Assembly (NCBI GenBank): GCA_005889135.1
Contig: VBEK01000143.1
Coordinates: 1 to 64,000 of the forward strand
Origin: Chloroflexota bacterium
Lineage (GTDB): Bacteria; Chloroflexota; Dormibacteria; Dormibacterales; Dormibacteraceae
Length of the DNA: 64,000 nucleotides
Reading direction: 5' to 3'
Numbering within the stretch: position 1 is the first letter of the stretch; each line of letters begins with the position of its first letter. The notes beneath the pieces are model-generated. The model was not told the origin of the DNA. It made no database searches and worked only from the letters and a program-made list of their open reading frames with translations. The translations under genes and the position numbers were made by a program. This document shows positions 43,278 to 52,250 of this stretch, one piece after another.

Positions 43278-43761
43278 AGCCGAGAAACGCCTCGGGGTCG
43301 ACTGGCCGGCCGTCGACGTCGACCTCGAGGTGGACGTGAGGACCGGTGGCGAGGCCAGTCGCGCCTACAAAGCCGATGAGCTCGCCCGCGGTGACTGGAT
43401 CGCCTGACTGGACCGCAAACCTCGACAGGTGGCAGTAGAGGACGCGCACGTGCGCGTCGACCAGGACGGCGACGTAGTTGCCCGCGCCGTCGGGATCGAA
43501 TCCCGTCCGCGCCTCGCCCGCGGTCGCCGAGCGGACCTCAGACCCTGCGCCCGCTGCCAGGTCGACGCCGGTGTGGATGTGGTGCGATGGGCATGCCGGG
43601 TCGAACGGCTCGAGCTCGAGCCACGTGCAGCCGAAAGGCTGTGTCACCGTCGCTCCCACCACCACCGTAGCCATTGGCAGGCGGACATGGCTCGGCACCT
43701 GCGTCGCGCCGATCAGAAAGACCGCGAGCACACCGCCGCCCGCGGCCCCAAATCGGATCAC
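43273..43761 (-). CDS. M23 family peptidase
   Basis: 162 residues. An N-terminal hydrophobic segment (about 5-20) acts as signal or anchor. The LytM domain has HHIHTGVDLAAG (HxxxD) and TGLATGPHVHLEV (HxH), with VRVLYCHLSRF between. It would cut peptidoglycan cross-bridges, as a VirB1-like opener of the cell wall might. GTGA overlap with the VirB6-like gene. Confidence 0.85.
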   Translation of the reverse strand: MIRFGAAGGGVLAVFLIGATQVPSHVRLPMATVVVGATVTQPFGCTWLELEPFDPACPSHHIHTGVDLAAGAGSEVRSATAGEARTGFDPDGAGNYVAVLVDAHVRVLYCHLSRFAVQSGDPVTAGELIGFVGATGLATGPHVHLEVDVDGRPVDPEAFLGS

Positions 43762-44651
43762 GCCTTGGCCGCCGCGTGCACGAGCTGCTTGAACGCGCCG
43801 TGCACCGTCGACTCCAGGCGGTGGGCCGCCTTCTCCGCGCCGCCGATCGCACCTGGCACCTTCAACACGATCAACAGGGACGCGAGCGCGAAGAGGTGAT
43901 GGACGGGACTGATGCCGTCGCGCTCCAGGGCCAGCCCGACAGCCAGCACGAAGAGCTGCGCCGGCTGCATCAAGAGGTTGGTCGTGAAATGGGTCGTCCA
44001 CATCTTCGCCAGGTGATTGGTCTCGGGCAGCATGAAGAACAGCGCCGCCAGCGGCGCGGTCACGGCGAGCACGATCAGGACCGCGTAGCGCACGAGGTAC
44101 GCGAGCGCGAGCACGCCATAGCCGCCGGCCAGGAGGGCAGTCGTGATCACCTCCCACGTCCCCGTGCTCGGATCGCCCCGCTTCATGGCAGCGACGAACA
44201 TGGACAGGTCGTCGGTCACGGCAAGGGTCTGCACCGAGTGGCTGACGGTGTTGGTCGCCGTCACCATCATCTGGAAGAGCGGCATGGCGAAGTTGATGAG
44301 CACGGCGGCCATGAACAGGCGCGGCAGAAGAGTGCGCGCGGTGTACTGCGTGAACAGGCTGTGCCCCCACATGATCCGGTACGACGCCCAGAGCGCCACG
44401 AGCACCAGCGCGGCGTTGGCGATGAGCTGCACCTTCGGTTCGAAGCGCTGGATCGTCGCGCTGGTCACGAAGTCGCCGCCGGTCTCGAAGTCGGTGGTGC
44501 TGAGGATGAACTTGAACCACACGTTCAGGAGGAGACCGACGCTGTCGTCCAGGATCTTGGCCACGACCAGGTTGGGGTGGACGATCGTGTAGAGGTAGCC
44601 CTCGATCCGGCCGAGCTCTTCGTAGAGGGCCTTGAGCCACGCCAGGTCCAT
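43758..44651 (-). CDS. VirB6/TrbL-like multi-spanning membrane protein
   Basis: 297 residues. Six or so helices (about 78-97, 112-137, 170-195, 197-215, 228-250 and 255-275) with an N-terminal extracytoplasmic region. LMQPAQLFVLAVGLAL and a conserved-looking LPETNHLAKMWTTHF are like TrbL/PrgL channel proteins of type IV secretion. The assignment is by topology and neighbours, VirB2-like upstream and M23 downstream. Starts 12 bases after the VirB2-like gene. Confidence 0.7.
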   Translation of the reverse strand: MDLAWLKALYEELGRIEGYLYTIVHPNLVVAKILDDSVGLLLNVWFKFILSTTDFETGGDFVTSATIQRFEPKVQLIANAALVLVALWASYRIMWGHSLFTQYTARTLLPRLFMAAVLINFAMPLFQMMVTATNTVSHSVQTLAVTDDLSMFVAAMKRGDPSTGTWEVITTALLAGGYGVLALAYLVRYAVLIVLAVTAPLAALFFMLPETNHLAKMWTTHFTTNLLMQPAQLFVLAVGLALERDGISPVHHLFALASLLIVLKVPGAIGGAEKAAHRLESTVHGAFKQLVHAAAKA

Positions 44652-44663
44652 CTGCGCGGTTGC

Positions 44664-44924
44664 CTAGCGGGTCGGGACCGAGCTGGTGAGGATGCCGACG
44701 AGCGAGCTCGCGACCTCGACCCCGATGGTGCCGACGACGATGCGCTGGATCCACTGCTTGGCGGCGAGGGCGGACTTCGACTCCACCGCCGTGATCTTCC
44801 AGATGAACGCGAAGATAAAAGCCAGCGCGCCGATCGAGCCGACGAGCGCCTGGCCGATGTGGATCCAGGTCTGGATCAGGTTGGTGATGGGCGTGATGTC
44901 GGGGTCCCCCGCGAGAAAGAGCAT
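44664..44924 (-). CDS. VirB2/TrbC-like pilin
   Basis: 86 residues; two hydrophobic helices (about 25-44 and 62-80) with a short positively charged loop (WKITAVESKSALAAKQWIQR), the plan of TrbC/VirB2 pilins. No clear signal peptide. First gene of the three-gene module and preceded by promoter copy 2, with GGAGGCGAAC before the ATG. Confidence 0.7.
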   Translation of the reverse strand: MLFLAGDPDITPITNLIQTWIHIGQALVGSIGALAFIFAFIWKITAVESKSALAAKQWIQRIVVGTIGVEVASSLVGILTSSVPTR

Positions 44925-44949
44925 GTTCGCCTCCAGGTCTTTTCGACCG

Positions 44950-44992
44950 AGAGTAGGAATCCCAGACGCGCGTGAGAACCCAGCCTGTTAAG
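44950..44992 (-). promoter_or_regulatory. regulon promoter, copy 2 (upstream of the VirB2-like gene)
   Basis: Minus strand: CTTAACAGGCTGGGTTC, 22 bases from the T of GGGT to TACTCT. The TAA of the TetR-fusion gene lies inside the box. The transcript would have a 25- to 30-base leader with GGAGG. Confidence 0.8.
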
Positions 44993-46154
44993 AGCGGGCT
45001 CGCACCTCCACGCCGTCGAGCAGGATCTCCAGCGCCGACCTCGCCATGCCTGACGGCGACGGCAGGGCCTCGGCCGCGGCCGGCGGGCGCATCCGAGGCA
45101 CGTAGGTGTCGAGCTTGAAGTCGACCACGCCGCTGCTCACGTCGAGCTCGTAGCGGTCGGCCGCTCCGAGCGCGCCCTTGCTCTGCCAGTGCACGTCGAA
45201 CACCGCGACCCTGGTCGAGAACTCTTCGAGGCGCAGCTTCACCGCACCGGTGTGAACGGTGGCGACCACCGCAGCGTCCTCCGGCCGGTGCACCGCAACG
45301 TTGACCACACCGCTCGAGATGTGGATCGGCACCACGCCTCGCGGGGCGGGCAGGGAGCATTCGATGTTCGCCGCCCCGCTGTCGACCCAGATCTCACGGA
45401 CGTCTAGACCCGCCAGATCCAGGACGGTGTTCCATGTCGGAGCCTGGAGCCTGAACCTCCATGGCCGGCGCGGATTCAGCTCGATCTCGCCGCGGCCGCC
45501 GCCCCGAAGGCGGCGCACCACGACAGTTTCCCCACTGACCACGGCGGGCGAGGCGCCGCTGCGCTCGTGGGGAATCTGGATCAGCTCGCGCATGTCCGGG
45601 CCGCCTGCGCGCAAGACGACGCCGCGTGAGCCGCTGTCGATGGCGATGAGGGCCGGCTCCCCGGCTGGTCTCGAGTCGACGGCGGGCCGGTCGGCCGGGG
45701 CCGGGCCGGTGACGACGTAGACCATGGCCAGGCGGGCAAGGTCGGCCGCCTCGGCGGCTGGCAAGCCCGCGGCCTGGAGCTGAGCCCGCAGGTCGGCGTA
45801 CGTGTCGCTCCGCTCGAGGGCGTCAGGCACCTCGAGGAGGATGCGGTTCGCGTCCTTTTGCGCCTGGACGCGGCTGCGCAGCGCATCCGTGAGGGCAAGG
45901 ACGGTTTGCCTCCACGTGGCGCGGGCCCGCGGTCGGGCGACCCCCTCCAGGATCGACTCGGCCAGAAGCTCGAGCAGCTCGCGGCGATCGCGGACGTGCC
46001 AGTACAGGGAGGCCGCCTTGACCTCAAGCCGGTCGGCCAGGGCGCGCATGGACAGCGCCTCCAGCCCCTCCTCGTGGATCAGCTCGAGGGCGGCGACGAC
46101 GAGCCGCTCCCGAGTCAGCGCGCTTCGCTGCTTCTCCTCTTCAGGGCTCAACAT
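44988..46154 (-). CDS. TetR-family regulator fused to a beta-rich domain
   Basis: 388 residues, far longer than TetR (about 200). The N-terminal HTH is LTRERLVVAALELIHEEGLE with LSMRALADRLEVKAASLYWHV. A TetR ligand-binding region continues to about residue 155. Residues about 180-370 are strand-rich (VSGETVVVRRL, DSGAANIECSLPAPRG, ISSGVVNVAVHRP, VSSGVVDFKLDT), like DUF4097-type beta-helix domains. It is divergent from DUF998 and the MFS gene, with two inverted repeats between; those are probably its operators. Confidence 0.82.
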   Translation of the reverse strand: MLSPEEEKQRSALTRERLVVAALELIHEEGLEALSMRALADRLEVKAASLYWHVRDRRELLELLAESILEGVARPRARATWRQTVLALTDALRSRVQAQKDANRILLEVPDALERSDTYADLRAQLQAAGLPAAEAADLARLAMVYVVTGPAPADRPAVDSRPAGEPALIAIDSGSRGVVLRAGGPDMRELIQIPHERSGASPAVVSGETVVVRRLRGGGRGEIELNPRRPWRFRLQAPTWNTVLDLAGLDVREIWVDSGAANIECSLPAPRGVVPIHISSGVVNVAVHRPEDAAVVATVHTGAVKLRLEEFSTRVAVFDVHWQSKGALGAADRYELDVSSGVVDFKLDTYVPRMRPPAAAEALPSPSGMARSALEILLDGVEVRARS

Positions 46155-46193
46155 CGTGAATTCTCCTCTAAAAGGTGTAGTGGTGCTTGCATT

Positions 46194-46208
46194 CCTAACG
46201 TCGTTAGG
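46194..46208. promoter_or_regulatory. probable TetR operator 1
   Basis: CCTAACGTCGTTAGG, a perfect 6-base inverted repeat (CCTAAC/GTTAGG) around GTC, in the gap between the TetR-fusion and DUF998 genes. Confidence 0.75.
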
Positions 46209-46230
46209 CGTAACCTTACCACCGAGGTAA

Positions 46231-46243
46231 CTAACATTGTTAG
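46231..46243. promoter_or_regulatory. probable TetR operator 2
   Basis: CTAACATTGTTAG, the same CTAAC/GTTAG half-sites as operator 1; centres are 36 bases apart. It lies just before the AGAAGGAGAG ribosome site of the DUF998 gene, so binding would block that promoter. Confidence 0.75.
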
Positions 46244-46259
46244 AGAAGGAGAGATCGAA

Positions 46260-46916
46260 GTGAGCGAGCAGATCACGCGCTGGGCGGCTCTGGCGGCGGT
46301 GGCCGGTCCCGTCCTGATGACGGTCGCATGGCTAGGGCTGGGGTTCGTCAGCCCGGGCTACAACCTCTGGGGCACGCTGGTCGCCCCGTACTCGCCGATC
46401 AGTCAGCCGATCAGCGGACTCGGGCTGGGACAGACCGGGCCCTACATGAACTCGGCCTTCGTTATCTCCGGGCTCTTGATTGTCGTGGGCGCGTATGGCG
46501 CGTTCGAGCGCCTGCCCAACCTGCGTTTCCGCCACGTCTTAGCACCCCTGCTCGCACTGCCCGGGCTCGGAAGCATCATCGACGGCCTCTTCACCTTCCA
46601 GTCGTTCTTGATGCACTTCGCCGGGTTCGCGCTCGCCCTCACGACGGTCGCGACGTTTCCGGTCACTGGCTTCTTTCTTCGTCGAGTGCCCGGATGGCGT
46701 GGTTTCGGAACGGCGCTCATCGCCGCCGGGCCGGCGACGCTCGTCCTAGCAGCCCTCTACTTCGCAACCTTCACACCGACCGTCCAGGGCATCCAGACCG
46801 GAGTCGCGGGCGTGACCGAACGAGTCCTCGTGGTCGAGATCGAGAGCTGGTACGTCGCCCTGGGCTGGCTGGCCTTCCGCAGGCCAGCGCGCGCATCCAC
46901 GTACGCATTCAGCTGA
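46260..46916 (+). CDS. DUF998 family membrane protein
   Basis: 218 residues; six helices. DUF998-type features are NLWGTLVAPYSPISQPISGLGLGQTGPYMNSAFVISG in the first half and FTFQSFLMHFAGFAL in the third helix. GTG start after GAAGGAGAG. Lies between the TetR operators and the MFS gene; the three should be one regulated unit. Function unknown. Confidence 0.8.
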   Translation: MSEQITRWAALAAVAGPVLMTVAWLGLGFVSPGYNLWGTLVAPYSPISQPISGLGLGQTGPYMNSAFVISGLLIVVGAYGAFERLPNLRFRHVLAPLLALPGLGSIIDGLFTFQSFLMHFAGFALALTTVATFPVTGFFLRRVPGWRGFGTALIAAGPATLVLAALYFATFTPTVQGIQTGVAGVTERVLVVEIESWYVALGWLAFRRPARASTYAFS

Positions 46917-46930
46917 TTCAAAAGGAGTTG

Positions 46931-48535
46931 ATGACCGTGACCCGCATTCGCAACCACCCAATGACCGCGCTGAGCGTGCTCGTGCTCGGCCTGTTCATGA
47001 CCCTGCTCGACCTGACGATCGTCAACATCGCCATCCCGTCGCTCGTCGACGGCCTGCACGCCAGCCTCGACCAGGTGCTGTGGGTGCTGAACGCCTACAG
47101 CCTCCTCTACGCCGTCCTCCTCATCACTTCGGCAAGGCTCGGTGACATCTACGGACCGCGCAACCTCTTCGCGGCGGGAGTGGTGATCTTCACCGTCGCC
47201 TCCGCGTTGAGCGCCCTCGCGCAGGACCCCACGCAGCTCATCGTCTCGCGCGCGCTGCAGGGTCTTGGCGCGGCGGTGCTCGCGCCGCAGGGGCTGCCCC
47301 TGATGATGTCGCTCTTCCCGGTCGAGAAGCGCGGCGGCGTATTCGCCGTCTACGGCGTCATCGCCGGGCTCGCCGTCATCGCCGGCCCGACCGTCGGCGG
47401 CTTCCTCGTCACCCACTTCGGCTGGCGATCGATCTTCACCGTCAACCTGCCGATCGGCGTCCTGACGTTGGCCCTCGCGCTCCTGCTGATCCCGGACCTG
47501 CGCCCTGGCCGCCGCCACCGGCTCGACCTCCTCGGCGTCGCGCTCGCCACGGCCGGCCTGCTCGGGGTGATCTACGGCCTGATCGAAGGCCAGCGCTACG
47601 ACTGGGGCGTCGTGACGGGCGTGATCACGATCCCCGAGATCATCGCCGCCGGCGCAGTGCTGCTGGCGCTCTTCCTCTACTACCAGGCGCGGCGTCAGTC
47701 CACCGAGCCGCTCCTCCCATTCGCCGTCTTCAAGGACCGCAACTTCACCCTCATGACGTTCGTCATGGCGGCGATGGGCTTCGCCATCCTGGGCATCTAC
47801 CTGCCTCTCACGATCTACATGCAGTCGGTGCTCGGGCTGAGCGCCATCGACGCCGGCGTCACGCTCGCGATCCAGCCCGTGGCGATGTTCCTCTCCTCGG
47901 GCTTTGCCGGTGCGCTCGCGCAGAAGATCAATGGCAAGTACCTGCTGATCCCCGGGCTGCTCGCGCTTGCGGCTGGAACCGGCTACATCGACTGGGCGGC
48001 CCACGCGGGCGCCGGCCGCTGGGACTTCACCGCTGGGCTGGTGCTCAGTGGGCTCGGCATGGGCTGCATCTGGACCCCCGTGTTCAGCATCGGCACCCGG
48101 GACCTGCCTGCGCACCTCGGCGGCGTCGCGTCCGGCGTCATCAACACGATCCAGGAGCTGGGCGGCGTTCTCGCCAGCGCCGTCGTGGGTGCCTTCCTGC
48201 AGAACCGCCTCGCCCTCGCCCTGCACGACCGGGCGGTGGAAGCCTCTGGGCAGCTGCCCGCGCAGTACCGCCCGCAGTTCGTCGACGGCTTCAGCAACGC
48301 GGCCCACAGCGGCTTCGAGGTGGGCGCCGGCCAGACCGGGGCGAGCCTGGACCTTCCGGCCCAGGTCCACGCGATCGCCGAGTACGTCTTCACCCACGCG
48401 TTCGTCGACGCCATGCACCCAACGCTGGTCCTGCCAATGGCAGTCCTCGTGGCGGCGGCCGTCGCGTCTGTGTGGGTGCGCGGGCCGCGAGAGGCCGTGA
48501 GCGCGCTTCAGGAGCAGGAGGCGGCCGTGGCCTAA
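46931..48535 (+). CDS. MFS transporter, DHA2 (14-TM) drug exporter
   Basis: 534 residues, 14 helices. Motif A region ARLGDIYGPRNLF, an early MTLLDLTIVNIAIPSL (motif D1) and motif C GLAVIAGPTVGGFLV. EmrB/QacA-type proton-driven exporter. AAAGGAG lies 5 bases before the ATG. Regulation by the adjacent TetR fusion is the usual plan. Confidence 0.92.
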   Translation: MTVTRIRNHPMTALSVLVLGLFMTLLDLTIVNIAIPSLVDGLHASLDQVLWVLNAYSLLYAVLLITSARLGDIYGPRNLFAAGVVIFTVASALSALAQDPTQLIVSRALQGLGAAVLAPQGLPLMMSLFPVEKRGGVFAVYGVIAGLAVIAGPTVGGFLVTHFGWRSIFTVNLPIGVLTLALALLLIPDLRPGRRHRLDLLGVALATAGLLGVIYGLIEGQRYDWGVVTGVITIPEIIAAGAVLLALFLYYQARRQSTEPLLPFAVFKDRNFTLMTFVMAAMGFAILGIYLPLTIYMQSVLGLSAIDAGVTLAIQPVAMFLSSGFAGALAQKINGKYLLIPGLLALAAGTGYIDWAAHAGAGRWDFTAGLVLSGLGMGCIWTPVFSIGTRDLPAHLGGVASGVINTIQELGGVLASAVVGAFLQNRLALALHDRAVEASGQLPAQYRPQFVDGFSNAAHSGFEVGAGQTGASLDLPAQVHAIAEYVFTHAFVDAMHPTLVLPMAVLVAAAVASVWVRGPREAVSALQEQEAAVA

Positions 48536-48546
48536 CCTACTTCTAG

Positions 48547-49983
48547 ATGCCGACGAAGAAGCTCGCCGAGTACGAGGCCAAGCGAGACTTCAAAAAGACA
48601 CCGGAACCAGGCGCCCGGGTGCCCAAGAAAGCGGCCCGGGCGCTTCGGTTTGTCGTCCAGGAGCACCACGCCCGGCGTCTGCACTGGGACTTTCGCCTGG
48701 AGAAGGACGGCGTCGGCGTGTCCTGGGCGGTGCCCAAAGGCATCCCGCCCGACCCGAAGAAGAACCACCTCGCGGTCCACGTCGAGGACCACCCGCTCGA
48801 GTACTTCAAGTTCGCGGGCGAGATCCCGAAGGGCGAGTACGGCGGCGGGACGGTGAAGATCTGGGACGAAGGCACATACGAGCCGGTCAAGTGGTCCAAC
48901 CGCGAGGTGATGGTCGACCTCAAGGGCAAGCGGCTGCAGGGGCGGTACGTGCTCTTCCAGACGCGCGGCAACGACTGGATGATCCATCGCATGGATCCAC
49001 CCCAGGATCCAGACCGGAAACCGATGCCGTCGGGGATCGTGCCCATGATGGCCAAGCTCGTCGCTCGCCTGCCGACCCCTGACGACGCGTGGGGATTCGA
49101 GTTCAAGTGGGATGGCATCCGCGCCCTCGCCTACGTCGACGGCGGACGTGTGCGCCTGCAGAGCCGTACCGGTGAGGACATCACGGCCCGCTACCCCGAG
49201 GTCCACCCCATGGGCCGCGCGCTCGGCTCCAGCGAGGTGATCCTCGACGGCGAGATCGTGGCCCTCGACGACAAGGGACGCCCGAGCTTCGAGGAGATCC
49301 AGCAGCGCATGGGCCTGACGGCGGAGAACGAGATCCGGCGGAAGATGAAGGACGTGCCCGTCACCTACATGGTCTTCGACCTCATCTGGAAGGACGGCCA
49401 CTCGCTCATGGAGCGGCCTTACGCCGACCGGCGCAAGGCGCTCGCCGAGCTCAAGCTCACAGACGCGTCGTGGCAGACCCCTCCCTACGAGAGAGGTGGC
49501 GGGGCGACGATGAAGGATGCGAGCCGCAGGGCTGGCCTCGAGGGCGTGATGGCCAAGCGCCTCGACTCCCGGTACGAGCCCGCGCGGCGCAGCGGCTCGT
49601 GGCAAAAGATCAAGAACAAGAACCGCCAGGAGCTGGTCATCGGCGGCTGGCTCGAGGGCGAGGGCAAGCGGCGGGGCTACCCGGGCGCTCTGCTCGTCGG
49701 CTACTACAAGGACGGCAAGCTCGTCTACGCCGGCAAGGTGGGCACGGGCTTCACGGACACGACGCTGGACAAGCTCAACGCCAGGCTGAAGAAGCTCGCC
49801 GTCGACAAGAGCCCGTTCGAGGCCGGCGCGTCGTCGCCGCGAGGAGCGCATTTCGTCAGGCCCGAGGTGGTCGCCGAGTTCGAGTTCGTCGAGTGGACGC
49901 GCGGCGGCCAGCTGCGGGCGCCGGCGTTCAAAGGCTTCCGCATCGACAAGCCGGCGCGGGAGGTGATCCGCGAAGGTGGCTAA
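48547..49983 (+). CDS. ligD: LigD-type ATP-dependent DNA ligase with phosphoesterase domain
   Basis: 478 residues. The N-terminal 3'-phosphoesterase domain (about 30-160: RFVVQEHHARRLHWDFRLEKDG) is followed by the ATP-dependent ligase domain with the nucleotidyl Lys in FEFKWDGIRA and the C-terminal OB part (RSGSWQKIKNKNRQELVIGGW). The polymerase domain is a separate gene next door. It joins broken ends in Ku-dependent repair; no ku gene is in the window. TAACCT lies 8 bases before the ATG. Confidence 0.92.
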   Translation: MPTKKLAEYEAKRDFKKTPEPGARVPKKAARALRFVVQEHHARRLHWDFRLEKDGVGVSWAVPKGIPPDPKKNHLAVHVEDHPLEYFKFAGEIPKGEYGGGTVKIWDEGTYEPVKWSNREVMVDLKGKRLQGRYVLFQTRGNDWMIHRMDPPQDPDRKPMPSGIVPMMAKLVARLPTPDDAWGFEFKWDGIRALAYVDGGRVRLQSRTGEDITARYPEVHPMGRALGSSEVILDGEIVALDDKGRPSFEEIQQRMGLTAENEIRRKMKDVPVTYMVFDLIWKDGHSLMERPYADRRKALAELKLTDASWQTPPYERGGGATMKDASRRAGLEGVMAKRLDSRYEPARRSGSWQKIKNKNRQELVIGGWLEGEGKRRGYPGALLVGYYKDGKLVYAGKVGTGFTDTTLDKLNARLKKLAVDKSPFEAGASSPRGAHFVRPEVVAEFEFVEWTRGGQLRAPAFKGFRIDKPAREVIREGG

Positions 49984-51001
49984 GGAAACATCGGTCGAGG
50001 TCCAGATCGAGGGCCGGACCCTGAAGCTCTCGAACCTGGATAAGGTCCTCTATCCGGACGTTGGGTTCACCAAGGCGCAGGTCATCGACTACTACACGCG
50101 CATCGCGCCCACGCTGCTGCCTCACACCCGCGACCACCCGCTGACGCTCAAGCGCTACCCCAACGGGGTGTACGGCGAGTTCTTCTACGAGAAGAACTGC
50201 CCGAAGCACCGTCCGCCATGGGTGCAGACGGCCACGGTGTGGAGCGGTGGCAACAACCGCGACATGTACTACTGCCTCTGTCAGGACCTGCCCACGCTCG
50301 TGTGGCTTGCCAACCTCGCCACCCTGGAGATGCACACGTCGCTCTCCTACGCGGACGCGCTCGCGGAGCCGCGGTCGCTGGTGTTCGACCTCGACCCCGG
50401 CCCTCCGGCGACGATCGTCGAGTGCTGCCGGATCGGCCTGATGCTCCGCGACCTCTTCGCGCAGCACGGTCTCGAGTGCTGCGCCAAGACGTCGGGATCG
50501 AAGGGGCTGCAGCTTTACGTGCCCCTGAACACAAAGGTCGACTACACCCAGACGAAGGTCGTGTCCAAGGGCCTGGCGCAGCTGTTCGAAGAGAAGTATC
50601 CGGACCTTGCCGTCCACAAGCAGCTGAAGGAGCTGCGCGGCGGCAAGGTGCTCATCGACTGGAGCCAGAACGATCAGTACAAGACGACGGTGAATGTCTA
50701 CTCGCTGCGCGCCCGCAAGCGTGCGACGGTGTCCACGCCCGTGTCGTGGGACGAGGTCGAGAAGTGCTTCAAGAAGAAGGATCCTGACCTCCTCGTCTTC
50801 GACTCCGACCAGGTCCTCAAGAGGGTCGAGAAGCTGGGCGACCTCTTCGAGCCCGTGGTCAAGAAGAAGCAGAAGCTGCCGAAGTCGCTCGTCGACGCTA
50901 CCGGGGGCAAGGGCGCACTGGAGACCATGGCCAACCGCCGCCGCGGCTCCGGAGGGGGCCGCTACCCGCCGCAGAAGGGACAGCGCAACGTCCCGACATG
51001 A
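49976..51001 (+). CDS. ligD: LigD-type primase-polymerase domain protein
   Basis: 341 residues. The AEP polymerase motifs are FDLDPGPPATIVECC (catalytic Asp pair), KTSGSKGLQLYVPL and KVLIDWSQN. Adds nucleotides at ends during NHEJ. GTG start 8 bases inside the ligase gene. Polymerase and ligase, fused in Mycobacterium and Pseudomonas LigD, are split here. Confidence 0.92.
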   Translation: MAKETSVEVQIEGRTLKLSNLDKVLYPDVGFTKAQVIDYYTRIAPTLLPHTRDHPLTLKRYPNGVYGEFFYEKNCPKHRPPWVQTATVWSGGNNRDMYYCLCQDLPTLVWLANLATLEMHTSLSYADALAEPRSLVFDLDPGPPATIVECCRIGLMLRDLFAQHGLECCAKTSGSKGLQLYVPLNTKVDYTQTKVVSKGLAQLFEEKYPDLAVHKQLKELRGGKVLIDWSQNDQYKTTVNVYSLRARKRATVSTPVSWDEVEKCFKKKDPDLLVFDSDQVLKRVEKLGDLFEPVVKKKQKLPKSLVDATGGKGALETMANRRRGSGGGRYPPQKGQRNVPT

Positions 51002-51008
51002 GGCCTCG

Positions 51009-52250
51009 ATGCGTCCGCGTGTAGTCATCGCGGGCGCGGGCTTCGGCGGTCTCACGTGCGCGCGAGCTCTGAAGCACGCGCTCGTCGACGTCCTGCTCGT
51101 CGACCGCAACAACTACCACCTCTTCACGCCGCTGCTCTACCAGGTTGCGTCGGCGCTGCTCGACCCCGGTGAGATCGCGCGCCCGGTGCGTCAGCTCATC
51201 CGCCCGCTTCGCAACGCCGACTTCCTCCAGGCGTCGATCACCGGCGTCGACCTCGACGGCCGCCGCCTGCTCACCGATCACGGCCCGATCCCCTACGACT
51301 ACCTCGTCCTGGCCACCGGCGCCCAGAGCGACTACTTCGGCAACCCATCGCTCGCCGCCCACACCATCGGCCTCAAGGACCTGGACGAGGGCCTGGCCGT
51401 GCGCAACCGGATCCTTGCCCAGTTCGAGGCGTCGCGCTGGACCGACGACCCCGGGCGGCGGCGAATGCTGCTGACCTTTGTCATCGTCGGCGGCGGCCCG
51501 ACCGGGGTGGAGATGGCGGGTGCCGTCTCGGAGCTGATCCGCCTCGTCCTCCGCAAGGACTACAAGGACCTGGACACAAACGAGGTCCGGGTGGTGCTTA
51601 TAGAGGCGGCGCCATATGTACTCGGAGCATTCGTGCCCTCGCTGCGCGCGGCGGCCCTCCGCTCGCTCGAGCACAAGGGGATCGAGGTGATGCTGAACGC
51701 CAAGGTGGAGGCGGTCACGCAAAGCAGCGTGAAGCTGGAGGGCGGCGAAGAGTTCCCGGCGGGGATGGTGATCTGGACGGCGGGTGTCAAGGCCTCGGCC
51801 GTGGGCAAGGCGACAGGCGCGCAGCTCGTGCGCCAGGACCGGATCAAGGTCGACCCGACTCTGCAGGTGCCCGGCCACCCGGTCGTGTTCGTGATCGGCG
51901 ACCTCGCCGGCGCCGAGAACGGACACGCGCGCCTGCCGATGCTGATCCCTGTCGCCATGCAGGCAGGCCGGCACGTGGCGGAGTCGATCAAAGGCCTGGC
52001 GGGCACCGGCGGAGCCAGTGCCTTCCGCTACAAAGACCCCGGCATCATGGCCACCATCGGACGCAACTCGGCCGTCGCCCAGATCCGGGGGCTCCATTTC
52101 TCCGGCTTCATCGGCTGGGTCATCTGGCTGACGGTGCACCTGATCAACGTGATCAGCTTCCGCAGCCGGCTCGTGGTCCTCATCAACTGGGCCTGGGAGT
52201 ACCTCTTCTACGATCGGCCGGTCCGCATCATCGTCCGGGCGCGCGAATGA
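51009..52250 (+). CDS. ndh: type II NADH dehydrogenase
   Basis: 413 residues. FAD loop VVIAGAGFGGLTCARALKH, then NYHLFTPLLYQVA; NAD loop FVIVGGGPTGVEMAGAVSEL; second FAD motif VFVIGDLAG. A C-terminal amphipathic helix (SFRSRLVVLINWAWEYLFYDRP) binds the membrane. It passes electrons from NADH to quinone without pumping. ATG; ends with ATGA overlap with the LprG-like gene. Confidence 0.92.
   Translation: MRPRVVIAGAGFGGLTCARALKHALVDVLLVDRNNYHLFTPLLYQVASALLDPGEIARPVRQLIRPLRNADFLQASITGVDLDGRRLLTDHGPIPYDYLVLATGAQSDYFGNPSLAAHTIGLKDLDEGLAVRNRILAQFEASRWTDDPGRRRMLLTFVIVGGGPTGVEMAGAVSELIRLVLRKDYKDLDTNEVRVVLIEAAPYVLGAFVPSLRAAALRSLEHKGIEVMLNAKVEAVTQSSVKLEGGEEFPAGMVIWTAGVKASAVGKATGAQLVRQDRIKVDPTLQVPGHPVVFVIGDLAGAENGHARLPMLIPVAMQAGRHVAESIKGLAGTGGASAFRYKDPGIMATIGRNSAVAQIRGLHFSGFIGWVIWLTVHLINVISFRSRLVVLINWAWEYLFYDRPVRIIVRARE

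Noticed and set aside
42315-44924. An integrative conjugative element or prophage
   Set aside because: No relaxase, integrase, coupling ATPase or att-like direct repeats were seen; the flanks are ordinary chromosomal genes.
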